Positions 33,330 to 45,496 of a stretch of DNA of 64,000 nucleotides are shown here, piece by piece. The notes beneath the pieces were generated by a model that searched no databases, was not told where the DNA came from, and saw nothing but the letters and a program-made list of their open reading frames with translations. Each line of letters begins with the position of its first letter. Within the stretch, counting starts at the first letter, position 1. The stretch covers positions 682,001-746,000 of the forward strand of contig JAMPIV010019851.1 of the NCBI GenBank assembly GCA_024509875.1. The letters run 5' to 3'. Source of the DNA: Oreohelix idahoensis. Its lineage: Eukaryota > Mollusca > Gastropoda > Stylommatophora > Oreohelicidae. The translations under genes and the position numbers were made by a program.

Positions 33330-33710
33330 ATAACGAGATTACTGTCTGTGTGACACATGTGGGCAGACAAGTGTGACATAATCGCTTCCGGGCCGACTTG
33401 TTATAACAACATTACTTTCTAATAAAGTAATAAGTATTACAGCTCACCCATGTTGTCATGCGTGTCTACCGATCTGCCTGTAAGTTTGTACACAAGGGCA
33501 TCGGACATCTTATTGCCATATGTGAGAGACGTGACCTTTGCAAAATTATTCCATGTCGGAAATATTTTGAAAGTACCACACCCGACCTGTTTGATTATGA
33601 TTGGAGCGTTTATTTAACTCCATAACAAACGAAGGCGTGGGACGGCATGTCTGACCATTTTCGCAGTTTTATTTCACTGTGAATTTCACGCTCGCCAAGA
33701 CAACATCAAA
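33330..33710 (+). repeat. Old dispersed repeat, copy 2
   Basis: Collinear with the reverse complement of 13235-13720 through the blocks TCGCTTCCGGG, GTGACCTTTGC, AAGGCGTGGGACG and CACTGTGAATTTCA. Confidence 0.45.
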
Positions 33711-34390
33711 CCTCGCCAGAGTGAAGACTAGATTCATAATTCCTTTTGTTAACCGGACCTTTTATTGGAGAACCGAATAAGACTTACAAAGCACAGGAAA
33801 TCTCTACATTTTAATAAGGAACACCGGGACTAGGAAACTGAAAAAACACACGGAGTCAGAGAGGGAATCTATTGTCAAATTAAAGACATCCCAGACGCGT
33901 GTAAAAGACCGACTCGTCTCTTTTATTCATCTGAGCAACAAGTCTAGCCAAGATTGGCTTATTGGTGGTACCAGCAGAAAGGACCATTTCTGGCACAAGA
34001 AGGGACAAGCGGCCTACGCTTTACGACGGAAGACCAGCTTTGAAGACTCTCCTTGACGTTTCCTGGGAAACGAGCTTCACCCTACGAACCTTGACCAGGG
34101 ACGAGTGAACGCAGTGTTCAGAAAACCAACTCATCAGGAGGAGGAGGATCAGAATCGTCACTGGCAGCTAAGTTAACCCATATGCTGCCACTTGAACCTC
34201 TTATAAAAAACCATCAACCGAGTGATGAAAACTTTATTTTGTAATGAACTATTATTCCTTTCTTTTAAACTGTTAAACTTAAAGTGATTATTAAATTTTG
34301 TTATTTGTAATTATACTAATTTAACGTTCGATTCAATCATTTTAAATGTACTACATGTTTGTCTTAGTCCAAGTTACTACTACACACACT
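33711..34390. other. Unassigned sequence
   Basis: No gene or repeat recognised. Confidence 0.35.
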
Positions 34391-34721
34391 CTAAACAGAG
34401 CTATATTATAATAATAATTCCACTGATTAACTCAGAGGTGGGGGCTTCACGAGCTAGAGTAAACCATTGCTTAAATTCTTCACAAAAGTTGTCGGCAGAT
34501 TACAGAATTAACGTGCTCAGCAACAGCCAGCATTGTTTTCACTTATCTGAATATCTTATGAAGACTCCCATGTGATAGAAGCTTTACTACTCTTATATCT
34601 AAATTTCTGCCACGAGTAATCATGTGTAAAGATAGACTCCATTGAAGCCTATAATAGGTACTCTTGAGTTTTGGCCACTGTTGGACCACTACTGCAAAGC
34701 AGGGGAGGCAAAACCGTCACA
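34391..34721 (+). repeat. Dispersed ~330-bp repeat, copy 2
   Basis: Homologous along its length to 36871-37202 and to the reverse of 12480-12815; ends ...GCAGGGGAGGCAAAACCGTCA. Confidence 0.85.
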
Positions 34722-35029
34722 GGCACTATCTGCTAAGAGATATCTTTACCCTGTTTGTTTACTTATGTTTAACCAAGCTGTTCACGTGTATTTAATGTAA
34801 TGGTGTTTGTTTTGTATTTGTGTGTGTGTGGTTTTACTGATGTTTACGGATTAGAAGTTGGTAGTAACGCCTCACAGAAGTGGAATTCAGTGGACTTTTG
34901 ACAAATCAGCTAGACGATCTAGATTTGTCGATGACTTTGGCCTTCTGTTCTGTAACAGAAACGAAGTACAAGACAGAATGTCAATACTGTATCAACCTAT
35001 ATCATAGCAGAGGCATGTAAAAAGTATCA

Positions 35030-36020
35030 GAGAAAAGACAAATATTACAAGAATAAATGCGGCAAATGATTAACAGAAATACCCTTACAAAATGTGGGCT
35101 TAAAGATATATTTTGGCAGCAACAGGCAACATTTATGTGGCATCAGATAAAAATCCTGCACCAAGTATATAGAGACTGAACATTAAGTTGTTTGGCCATC
35201 TCATGAGAATGGTGCCCGATAAATTACCACTACGCGCCAACAACAGTAGAAGATCTGGCTAAGCCTTAAGACCTGAAAGTCTTTTATTTGGACAAGCGCC
35301 CTAATATAACCGACTAGGTTGAACGGGACGCGCCTCGCCAAAAGGAGGCACAATTTTATTTAAAAAAAAAAAAGATGCATAGACAACATCATGGACATCC
35401 TACAACATTCCGTGATCACAGCAGCCAACGCGACAACTTCGCCCAGGAACGCAAACTTCAGCTCCCCATTACAGCAGTGGTGGAAGTAAGTAAATAAGAG
35501 GCAAGAAGTAAAAATGGGCTTTTGTTGCGTACGGAATTTAACTCACACGATAAAGCAAGAACTATCAACACAAGCGTTAAAGCAGTTGTATTGTATGGTC
35601 CAGTGACATGAAAGAACAACAAAATCGGCCTCCGTGAACCTGCAAACTTTCATAAATGGTTGCTGGCGTAGAATAGAAGAATTACAATGCTGTGAAAAGA
35701 TCAGTCACGTGGAACTGATGAAAAGAATCCGACAAATATTATCTTGAACAAGTGATGAGGAAAAGCGTTGGATAGGGCATACATTGAGGACAAACCTGAT
35801 ATCATTACAAGGTGGTGTTTCTTGTGGAATATCCAGGGTCAAAGAAATGGAAACGTAAGATCTCACAGAGATAATAAGATCTCACAGAGACAGTAAGATC
35901 CCACAAAGACAATAAGATCTCACAAAGACAAGCCATGATTTAAACATGATTTCAAAAATAGGGCATGAACCTATGGCACAAGACGGAGGAGATTGGCGTG
36001 ACTTGATGAAAGGCCTACAC
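35030..36020 (+). mobile_element. Decayed non-LTR retrotransposon 3' region
   Basis: Frame-broken RT C-terminal motifs are readable on the + strand: RLNIKLFGHLMRMVPDKLPLRA near 35170-35240, then VVLYGPVT, REPANFHKWLL, KRWIGHTLRTN near 35590-35800, and QDGGDWRDLMKGLH near 35975. Two overlapping or rearranged fragments of RTE-like elements would explain the order. Many stops; no function expected. Confidence 0.65.
35850..35931 (+). repeat. ~21-bp tandem repeat
   Basis: About four units of the type TAAGATCTCACAGAGACAA inside the decayed non-LTR region. Confidence 0.85.
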
Positions 36021-36267
36021 CAGACTTTTTCAAACTGTGCGTCACGGCTCCCAGGGGCGTCGCGGCCCTCGGCTAAGGGCGTCGCGGTGGCTTGGGAAAA
36101 GTGTTGGGTTCGATATTATGAGCCAAGGTCCATCAATAAATATGGATCTTCGTAGGACGACATGTTTGCGCCGAGGTATTATTACATGTACCAATATGTG
36201 TCATTATACAGTCTTATCTTCAGATATCTAACGGGTAATGATGCTGCATCATTTATACTCTTCTACT

Positions 36268-36538
36268 GTCACGCATCAGTCTAACCAGCTGTAAAAGGGT
36301 ACCTGACTCTGATCTTGAGTTAGAGAAGGCAACGGCAGCGAGGAAGAGAACAGGTGTCACGCATCAGTCTAACCAGCTGTAAAAGGGTACCTGACTCTGA
36401 TCTTGAGTTAGAGAAGGCAACGGCAGCAAGGAAGGGAACAGGCTACCCCACCTCATAAAGCTGGGACCCAGTACATCGAAGTCTATAACACTTCACTCCC
36501 CTACGGCAGAATGTGCTACGTGACTACCCTTACGGTTT
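36268..36538 (+). mobile_element. SINE family S2 with an internal 88-bp tandem duplication
   Basis: GTCACGCATCAGTCTAACC begins at 36268 and again at 36356. The 88-bp body segment is duplicated almost exactly before the usual 3' part (GGCTACCCCACCTC to GACTACCCTTACGG). Confidence 0.85.
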
Positions 36539-36700
36539 AAATTAACGGCAAGCGTGTTTTAAAAAAAATTCTAAACAACGGGGGAGGGGGGAGAGCTCAC
36601 AATGTGAAATGACACTTTTTCAGTCAAGAAAGAGTACGGTGCTCGGTTTGGGTAATAAATTTCCACAATATTAATTTCCCGGTGAATAAACGCACAAGAA

Positions 36701-36838
<138 letters not shown>

Positions 36839-36870
36839 ACACATACATTCATTTAGACATAAATTTACCT

Positions 36871-37202
36871 CTAAACAGAGCTATACCATTATAAGGGGAA
36901 TTTCGCTGAATTAACTCAGCTGGGGGCTTGAACGGGTTAAAAACCATTGCTTAAATTCTTCACAAAAGGCGACGGATCAGATATAAGTTAACAATTGTTC
37001 AGCCCAATGCAACATTGTTCTTGACTTCTGAAAATATCTTGTGAAATCTTCCTTAAGGTAGAAGCGTCATTACCCTTCTATCTACATCTCTGCCAAGAGA
37101 AATCTTGTGCGAAGGTAGACACCTTTGACGACCCATTTAGGTACTCTTGAGTTTTGGCCACTGTTGGACCACTACTGCAAAGCAGGGGAGGCAATCCGTG
37201 AC
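36871..37202 (+). repeat. Dispersed ~330-bp repeat, copy 3
   Basis: Best-preserved alignment partner of copy 2; shares CTAAACAGAGCTAT at the start and GACCACTACTGCAAAGCAGG near the end. Confidence 0.85.
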
Positions 37203-39561
37203 ATACTCAGCGAAATTTAGATAAAATTCGAAGTCACAATCGGCTGTGAAAATGTCGGCTAAAACATGGCTGATTAAAATGTATCCCTTTGTTTACAACG
37301 AAGGACTTGATTGAAGTGGCACATCACCGTTCACCATTCGAAATCCGCAGCTTTCGCTGCTAGATTACCTATTTCCCTTACTTTAATAATGGTATTTCCA
37401 CTTTATTTAATATATACATAAATATTATACATAGTTAACATATAAATATATGCTGTGTAAATGCTGCTCAAAAAATATAAAAGATTTTGAGCGTCAAATA
37501 TTTGAAATATCTGACAAATTACAACTCATACCGAATAAAATAAAGTTGGGTAAAAAAAGACGCCACACAGTCTTGAACAAAGAAGGTTTACACAAGTCAT
37601 GCTTTAAGGGTCTGGTATAATGCTGAACACCGATCATTCTACGATGAAGCCAAACAGTAAACCGGAGTAAATGTAATGTTTTGTTAAAACAGTAAGTTTA
37701 AAAAACAACAACAACAAAAAACAGACGCTTAAGAGAGCTAACTTCGAATAATGACATCTGCCAAGTGAGAGACAGAAAGGAGCGACAAGCCAAACACTTC
37801 AGGGCAACTAACTCGGTTAGCGCTGAAGATAATATAACTATGAAGCCAGTCAGTATTTACGCCTCTTAGCTCACCATTTCTCAAGAACTGAAGGATGCTC
37901 TCACTCTTTCAGAAGTCTGCTAATTTCACCGCACCACTTCACAAAATTATGCCACCAGTATAATACACACTAACTGAACTACTGATAGAGGAACTGAACC
38001 ACAAAATATCTTACAGAATTAGTATCATATAAAATAATGACGGGCATAGGTTGGCCGACGACCGACATTCGTTGAGAAACATTGCCTAACGGGAGCATAT
38101 GTGTTATTGTGTCTGTGTACTTTTTTTTATTTTTTTAACCTGAGTGTAAGCGTGTGTTTACTTAGCCCCTGTGCCCACAGTTCGTGGCCTGTTCAATGAA
38201 AAAAGTCCCTTAAAAAATGGGGAGGGGGCGACAAGGGGGAGGGGTCTTGGGGGAAAGAGAGTGTGTTTAAAAAAAACAAGGGAGTCTACTAAAAATATAT
38301 ATATATTAGTCGTGCTCTTAAGTTTGCTTTCATACAGGTAATAACTGAATCAACTATGATTGTTTAGTTTTAAAATAACATGTAAAAAATTTAATAGTGA
38401 ATTAGTCTTTAACAGGTTAAAATAAATATGGAAAGATTGGTGAAATTTTAGATGAAAACGTCTTCATAGAGACTTAATAGGGGAGTGATAAAAGTCTGTT
38501 TTGCTGATACCTTTTTTACAAGAACTTACTCTAGGTGAGTCATGTCGCCGTGGTTTCCGTCACTTCTTTTTGGTGATGAGTGCACTTCTCCACATAACTC
38601 GTCCAATGTAGGCGGTCAATGTTGATGCTCTTCTCTCACACTAGCGGCGTAGTAACGTTAGCACTTCAAACCGTCTGATAGCTTGTAACCACGAACTTTT
38701 TAGACAAAATAGAAAGAACAAATGCCTCTGCTAAGTACTCTGAGTAGGAAGCTTAACAGGCGCATCCCCTCGTAGCTCAAGGAGGATGATTAAAAATCAC
38801 CAGTACTCTTCTGGGTATTAAACTGGGAAAATGTGTCTGGACAGCGCGAATAATGATTTCTGCCTGAACTAACATTAACAAGCTACATATATCTCACAAA
38901 ATGATATGAGACACGTGAGGCACATGTGATTTAATCATCACCCATCACTGTTCGGAGTTTGGGGTCACCTCTGCTGTCGGTTTTCCACACGACTAGCCAG
39001 AAACAATCACCAGCGCTTGCTGCAGTGGTTCACGAGTATACTATTTTCATGTGTTGGGGTTGCTAGCCTCATATAACCTAAGCAAGAAAAGCATGTCAAA
39101 TTCACATTTGTAAAATAAATGTTACACTTACCCCAAAAATTTGGGAATCTACAATCTTCGCGCACAGGTTAGAATGGACACGAGCAATTTAGATTATATG
39201 CTCTCGAAACACTTGGCCTGGAAATTTTAGTAATTCCTGTTATGACGGGTGTTCTGCGAATCACTTGGTCTGGGAAACTTTCTAATTCCTCTTATGACGG
39301 GTGATCTGCTTCCTTAGGTATCCAGGCTTCGTATTTAAAGTCCTGGTCCCTTAAGTTTCCAGTCTTGTATTTAAATATGCGGGTTTACTTGTAAGTTCCA
39401 AACTTGCCCAAATACTCGATCTGTCACTTATAATTGTGGAATTCTAAGTCCGACGTCTCACTGGCTTCTGGGAGTTTGCTCATTTGACGATGGGATGCAG
39501 TCTCTGATGTGTGTCTCTGATTTCGCTAGATTATATCTCTCATTCTCAGTTCAAATCCCAG
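37203..39561. other. Unassigned sequence with a 52-bp duplication
   Basis: No gene recognised. A 52-bp segment (ACTTGGCCTGG... / ACTTGGTCTGG...) is tandemly duplicated at 39211-39315 with divergence. Short G-rich (38219-38260) and AT-palindromic (38289-38310) patches occur. Confidence 0.4.
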
Positions 39562-39756
39562 TGGTGGTCCTGGAAACAGGCTGCATCACTGCAGTCAGGA
39601 TGAGTGAGTAGGGATTGAAGAGGGAAGGCTAACCCGATCCCAAAAAAGCCGTGCTGAAGTCGGATATGTCGGCTGAAAGGCGCAAATATCTCAGCTTCGC
39701 TGTAAACGGACACAACGCAACCAACGTCCTTTTGAGGACGAACGAGGAAGAAGAAG
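39562..39756 (+). mobile_element. SINE-like retroposon with (GAA)n tail, copy C (5'-truncated)
   Basis: Collinear with the 3' two thirds of copies A and B and ending in GAGGAAGAAG. It is flanked by the clean 9-bp duplication AAATCCCAG (39553-39561 and 39757-39765). 5' truncation together with a target duplication shows target-primed reverse transcription. Confidence 0.9.
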
Positions 39757-39765
39757 AAATCCCAG

Positions 39766-40690
39766 ATTGTACTTCCTGGCAAACTTGCCAATGAGAACCA
39801 AAGTATATTCCGGCTCTCAAATCAAATCAATGGTAAGCTCTTTAGCACTATCTGGTTGGGGTATTTAAATTCATAATCTCCCCCGTATGTTTTAAAATAT
39901 TACATTTTAAAATTCCCTCGCGTGACCTCTTTCAATATGTCGTAATATTTCCGGTGGCATCTTGTGCAAACAAACAAAACTGTGCACTGATTACCAGTCT
40001 AAATGCCTTCTGTCAAGATTGTCTACCCAGACAGATTTATCTGTAATAATGATGCAGACAGGGGCCAGCGGATGCGATAATCTAATTATAACCTGTGTGT
40101 GTGTGAATCCCCACAGACTGATTTCTCAGACGGACAATATGGCTTTCTTTTGAATCGATCGTCTCTCACCGGGCGGAACGTAAATACGTCTAGGGAGTGG
40201 TCACAGTAAAAGAATGTAGGGCATAAAATATGCCAAATAATGGGACGATGAGTGAGAAAAATTAAGAAATGTAGAGATACTGCCGGAGTGAATGAGAGTT
40301 ATAAAAATCGCACGACTGATTTCGTCACAGAGTACAGTAAAGGATACAAAGAAGCTTTTACAAGAAGCAAAAGAGAAAAGAACACGCCAAAAGGAACGCC
40401 AGGAAAAAAAGCAGCACATCAAGAACTCATCGTCCCCATAGTCAGTTATGACAGGAGGAGGATACTACAGTGAAGGATATAATTGGTCCCTAAACGTTTG
40501 TTTTCCCTTTACTTGTACTACTGCGTATTTATTGTTCACTCCGTGGATTGATTCAGTTTAATTAATCGTCTACAGCCTGAAATACTTTGGAGCTAATTGG
40601 TTAAACTTTATAGGCACTTTAGACAGATTGGCTTGTCAGGCAGTTTTACTGTTGGACAACACTGCCGTTTAAACTCGTATACTGTTTATG
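39766..40690. other. Unassigned sequence
   Basis: No gene recognised. A basic 73-codon ORF at 40252-40473 has no identifiable domain. Confidence 0.35.
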
Positions 40691-40691
40691 C

Positions 40692-40990
40692 CTTGGTGTG
40701 TCATCATCATCATTATCGTCATCATCATCCTTATCGTAATCATTATCATCATCACCACCCTTCAGCTCCTTAATGACCATAGGCCTTCAACAAACGTATG
40801 CCAAGCCTTCATATCACGTGCCATCAGCTCAAGGTCTTTCCATGTCTTCTTCATGCCCTTGATATTGTCTTGAGTTATCTCCTTCGCGTGCCCTTTGGTC
40901 GTCTGGGGTCGGTGAGTAGACAAATATTGAAATAATAGTTCCAGTGCTCCCTCAGGCATGGCGTAATCGACGACCAATATGAGGATGATC
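40692..40990 (-). mobile_element. Non-LTR retrotransposon 3' end with (GAT)n-type tail
   Basis: On the - strand the frame at 40762-40992 ends MKKTWKDLELMARDMKAWHT, FVEGLWSLRS, the same C-terminal tail as the remnant at 25434. It is followed by an ATGATG-rich 3' microsatellite (40697-40758). The upstream part is not recognisable. Confidence 0.7.
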
Positions 40991-41787
40991 ATGGGGCTAG
41001 CAAGCTTGTGGTGTTAAACAAATTGCCACGTGGATAAACAGAACCGTTTCAAGATTTAGGTTAAGGCGTTCTGCATGGCAGGTAAATGTGGCTGCTGTCC
41101 TATGCTCCTTACATAGTGAAAATAAGATAAAAAAGACTGGTATTTATCTGTTGTCTGATTGTTAATATTTCTGTGTTCTCAAAATTGGTCTACTTGTTGG
41201 ACATGCTGATCGGGAAATGTGTTATATATGTGTCTATTTTCGTCTCTTACTTAGTTGAGTTTTAGATTTACTGCCATGATAATTTTGTGACCCTTTCTGT
41301 TTCACATTTTGAGAACTGTTCAGCAAGTTTCGCTCACTGTGTCTTTGTTTTATCGGCAGAGTAATGATGTGTTTGTAGCTTTCTGATTCTTCCGCATTGT
41401 AACCATTTCAGTACGTGCCCAGTTAAGCTGTGTCATGTATGTTACCGGCACATCTTATTGCTGCACATTCGGTTAGTTCGACCAGAAGGACTTTATAGGT
41501 TTGATGTAACAGTTGAGATGTGTGAAAATCATGGTTGGTATAGTTTATTGTATGTAGGTAAGTGACAAAATGGCACAGGTGCTTGTATACTAGTTTAACA
41601 TATAGTTCCTAGTTTTCCATCTTTCCTAGTTCCATCGAGTACACGCGACATTTCTCACTGGGTTTTACCGGAGTGACAATGGCAGTAGTTTCTGTTTACG
41701 GCTCATGTCTTTTTTGTTATATTTTTTTTGTGTGCACTTAGATTAGCTCGGTTTATCGTTTCTCACACGTTTTTGTTTGTTTATCCA
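40991..41787. other. Unassigned sequence
   Basis: No gene or repeat recognised. Confidence 0.35.
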
Positions 41788-42210
41788 TGGCGGTGTCGGA
41801 GTGGCTAAGAGGTATGGCATCCGCCTCGAATTCTAGAGGTACCGGGTTCGATTCTCAGTAGATGGAATACAATTTATGGAAATATTTTTTAAGAACCAGT
41901 GGTCCTAATGATGTCATACTCCCCCCTGGTCTCATGGATAGTGATTTCGGATGCTTAGCCTTCTCGGATAAGGTCGAAAAAATAGGAAGTCTCCTGTGCA
42001 AGTTGCGCATGTTAAAAATCCCACGGCAGTTGGAAATCGTAAAGAGTAGTGTCGCGAGAGGTTCAGATGTTATTAAATGAAAGATATCCTGGACAAAAAG
42101 ATGTATCAGATGATACCAGGATAGTGCCAAATAAGAGACTGGTCTTATAAGAAATACCCCCTTCTCTGAAAAGGGCAAGGGTGTATCGATAATCAAAGGT
42201 AGGGTCAAGC
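41788..42210 (+). mobile_element. tRNA-like SINE candidate
   Basis: A polymerase III-type promoter with box A TGGCTAAGAGG (41802-41812) and box B GTTCGATTC (41846-41854), followed by ~300 bp including GTTAAAAATCCCACGGCAG, a block reminiscent of conserved central domains of widespread invertebrate SINEs. The cloverleaf is not intact (T-stem unpaired), so it is not a working tRNA gene. The 3' end is uncertain and no target duplication was found. Confidence 0.55.
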
Positions 42211-42502
42211 TGTATAAACCTTCAAGTATGATGATAGTGGTTGTTCCTGAAGGTCTAAGTGCTACCTCTCAAGATCCTCTGTAGTGAAATTGACAGAGAT
42301 ACAACGGTAAAATACCTCCAAAGATAACATTTAAGGATAAAAACATAATGCGTAGGCTGCGAATAGTACATGATCGCCTAGACCGCGGGTCATCATCCTC
42401 CATAATAATTGACTTGCTAGACAGGAGGGGAACGGCGGATCAAAAAGGAAAAAAAATATGACTGGAAAGATTGCGTGAGACTGGAAAGGCTAAGGAGACG
42501 CA

Positions 42503-42795
<293 letters not shown>

Positions 42796-43565
42796 AAACG
42801 GAGAAAAGTCACGTTTCCCAAGTTGACATAAAAAGTAAGCAACTCGACAGAAGGGACCATAGATATGTTACGCCACAGTCATTTATTGGACGCTTTTGCG
42901 CGATACCAAGCCTTTGATTTGAATTCAGCGGCAGAACGCAGATGTTTGGAATATTACAAAAATTAAAAAGTAATTTTTTTCTTAATATTAATGTTAGGAA
43001 TATAAAAATTAGCTGGCCGGATGGCCCATTCTGAGCAGTGAACTAATATGTTCTTAATTTTACAAACGGATAGATAATATTGAAGATAATGACAAAAGAC
43101 AGTGTTGTTCACATCATCGACAGACTGTATTGAATCTAAAAGTGTCGCTATTTGCACACAAAAAACACGACCTCGAGACGCAGGTGTTCAAATCTACTTA
43201 GTATGGAAGAGAATGGATTTTGTGGTGGCTGTGTCTAAAAATAACTTTTAACGACAAAATTTTGGAGGGGAGAGAAAGGTTGGTTCAAAAATCAAGTACA
43301 TTTTTGTAGAAACACAAGTAGAGACGGACAGACTAACAGATAACCATCCATACTTGACTGAAGCATGACTGAAATGACTTTAGGGTAGGAAATTTGAATT
43401 TAAAATAAACCTAGGCAGTGATTGGCCACAGACAATCATATTATTAGCGCTCAGACGTGAAAGTGGGGCCATTCTTCAATAGTTGTTCAGTGATAGACAC
43501 AGATTTTAAAGTGTGGTGATTTCCATATGAAAGAAAGTGAAAGAAGTTTAGGGACGCCTGATAAT
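42796..43565. other. Unassigned flank left of element 2
   Basis: AT-rich sequence with no gene or repeat recognised. Confidence 0.35.
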
Positions 43566-44954
43566 GTTGATATTTAGTTGGATATAATATATGTTGATAA
43601 AGTACACCAGAACACTCCTAGGCGGGAAGACAGGCGTCTATCATCATCAGTTGACAAGATCCCTATGGTGTTGCCTGCCCCACTGTAGTGTATGGAATGT
43701 CAACTTGACCTACGCAGTGTTGTGTAGACATGGATGGAGTGTATAATGTGCGAATGATGATAAGGGTTCGTGTTGTTGACAAATGTTCTCTTCTCACACT
43801 CATGTATGACCGGAAGTCATCGACACCAACGACTGTGTACCTTTTCTAAAGTTTAATTGGACGTACACACTCGACAGCACAGATAGTGACAAATCACAGG
43901 TTGCCATAATACATCATAGTACAGTGGACAAATGGTCTTGCAATGTTACATGGGCACTCATGTAGAATAATGGTATAATGGACTGTCAATAGCCAAGCAC
44001 TCAGTATCGCCCATACATATATCATCTGACGTCACTGACTGAGCACGTCAGCTTGTAAACAATATTTCAGATGACTTCTAAACCTAATCTCGTTTAGCAA
44101 CGATTCTTCAACATAATGTTCAGCACATATTTTTCCATATAATAATATTGAACCGCTAACAATGGGTTCTCATGTGTAGCAGTGATCTCTGGACTGATCA
44201 AGCGATAATACGGGCATCCCTTTTCTCTTCTTGAAAGTCCTACATGTTTTGGTTCCAAGATGGCTCCACTCGTGAACTGTCACTCACGTTTGAATACAGA
44301 TAATGAATCTGTTCTAAAGTTAGTCATTCATACAACATTTCGTTGCTCTGTAGATTTGGTCATGAACAATAGACTGCATTCTACAGAATATAGTGCTGCT
44401 AGGAATCGAAGTCGTTTTTTCATCGAGTCAAATATATTCTCTTAAACATTCAAATCGTAATTATCGACAATGGTGGCTTCGATCGAGAGTTCATAAGAGT
44501 ATCTTTGATTACCTTGGTAGAGGGAATATGAAACTGCCATTCCTTGGCAAGATGAATAAACACTGGGGTAAAGCATACACGATAGGTCTAGACGACTATC
44601 ACTTTCCCCAAAACCACTGAGATCACTTTTTCAAGGCATCAAGCCGACATAGCAAAAACACACACAGTCCCTATCAGGACGAAGCCAAATCACACCACTC
44701 AAGCGACACATCCGCCGAATAGCCTTTGACCTCTCTAGAGACAACAGAACATATAGTTCGACTTAGATATGTAAAGATATACAGATATAAGACAGACTTG
44801 TCCTACTCAGACAAACAATACACATAAATTCAGGCCATAGATATTCTGAAGCAAGAACAATCTATTATTACCCAAACAACGAATAAATCGCAGTAAAATG
44901 TATTTATCCGCGGAGTTCAAGGGAAGTAACTCAATAATGACTTTCCCTTAAGCA
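43566..44954 (-). repeat. 3' LTR of element 2
   Basis: Direct repeat of 51612-53001. On the element strand the LTR may really begin at 45018 (TGTGGTAAG), directly after the purine-rich CCCGGGAGG, analogous to element 1. The other LTR copy lacks this outer ~60 bp. An antisense ORF is split here by one extra T. Confidence 0.88.
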
Positions 44955-45018
44955 CTAAAAAATTACCTATGTATAATATTGTAAGATATCAAAGACTGCA
45001 CGTAACAGTCTTACCACA

Positions 45019-45027
45019 CCTCCCGGG
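45019..45027 (-). promoter_or_regulatory. Candidate polypurine tract of element 2
   Basis: On the - strand CCCGGGAGG immediately precedes TGTGGTAAG, paralleling GGGGAGG-TGTCGTGG in element 1. If correct, the 3' LTR starts at 45018. Confidence 0.45.
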
Positions 45028-45496
45028 AAAAAAAAAAAAATGGAACATTTTTTTTTTTTTTGAAATACATCTAGGAGCAACGTACAATAGGCTCACAACG
45101 CATGAATAATGCGCAGATGAAAATATCAGGAATACCTATAACGCCTAATATGAGGCTAAGTCGACTTATGGAGCGACTGGTGAGAATGTGTCTCATAAAC
45201 TGAGAGAAATTATTTCTCTACAAGTATATTTTTCCAGGAAGGTGTCATCAAAGTATAATACAATTCTGGCAATTACACAATGCCTAAAAAAATTCATATC
45301 ATCACTACGTATTAGATATCTTAAATTTATGATTTATGAAGTAAAAATCATCAAAGCACAGCGGTGAATAAACATACATGAACCGCTATGTAGTGATACA
45401 ATCATTATATTATTAAATTACAAATGTGTATCTATCATGATATAGAAAAGGAACTACTATAGAACTAGACATATCAAGAAGTCTAAGCCCTAATAG

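Noticed and set aside
40252..40473. 73-codon basic ORF as a small gene
   Set aside because: No recognisable domain, no homologous copy in the window and no supporting signals.
41788..41860. Functional tRNA gene
   Set aside because: A and B boxes are present but acceptor and T stems do not pair; better read as a SINE head.
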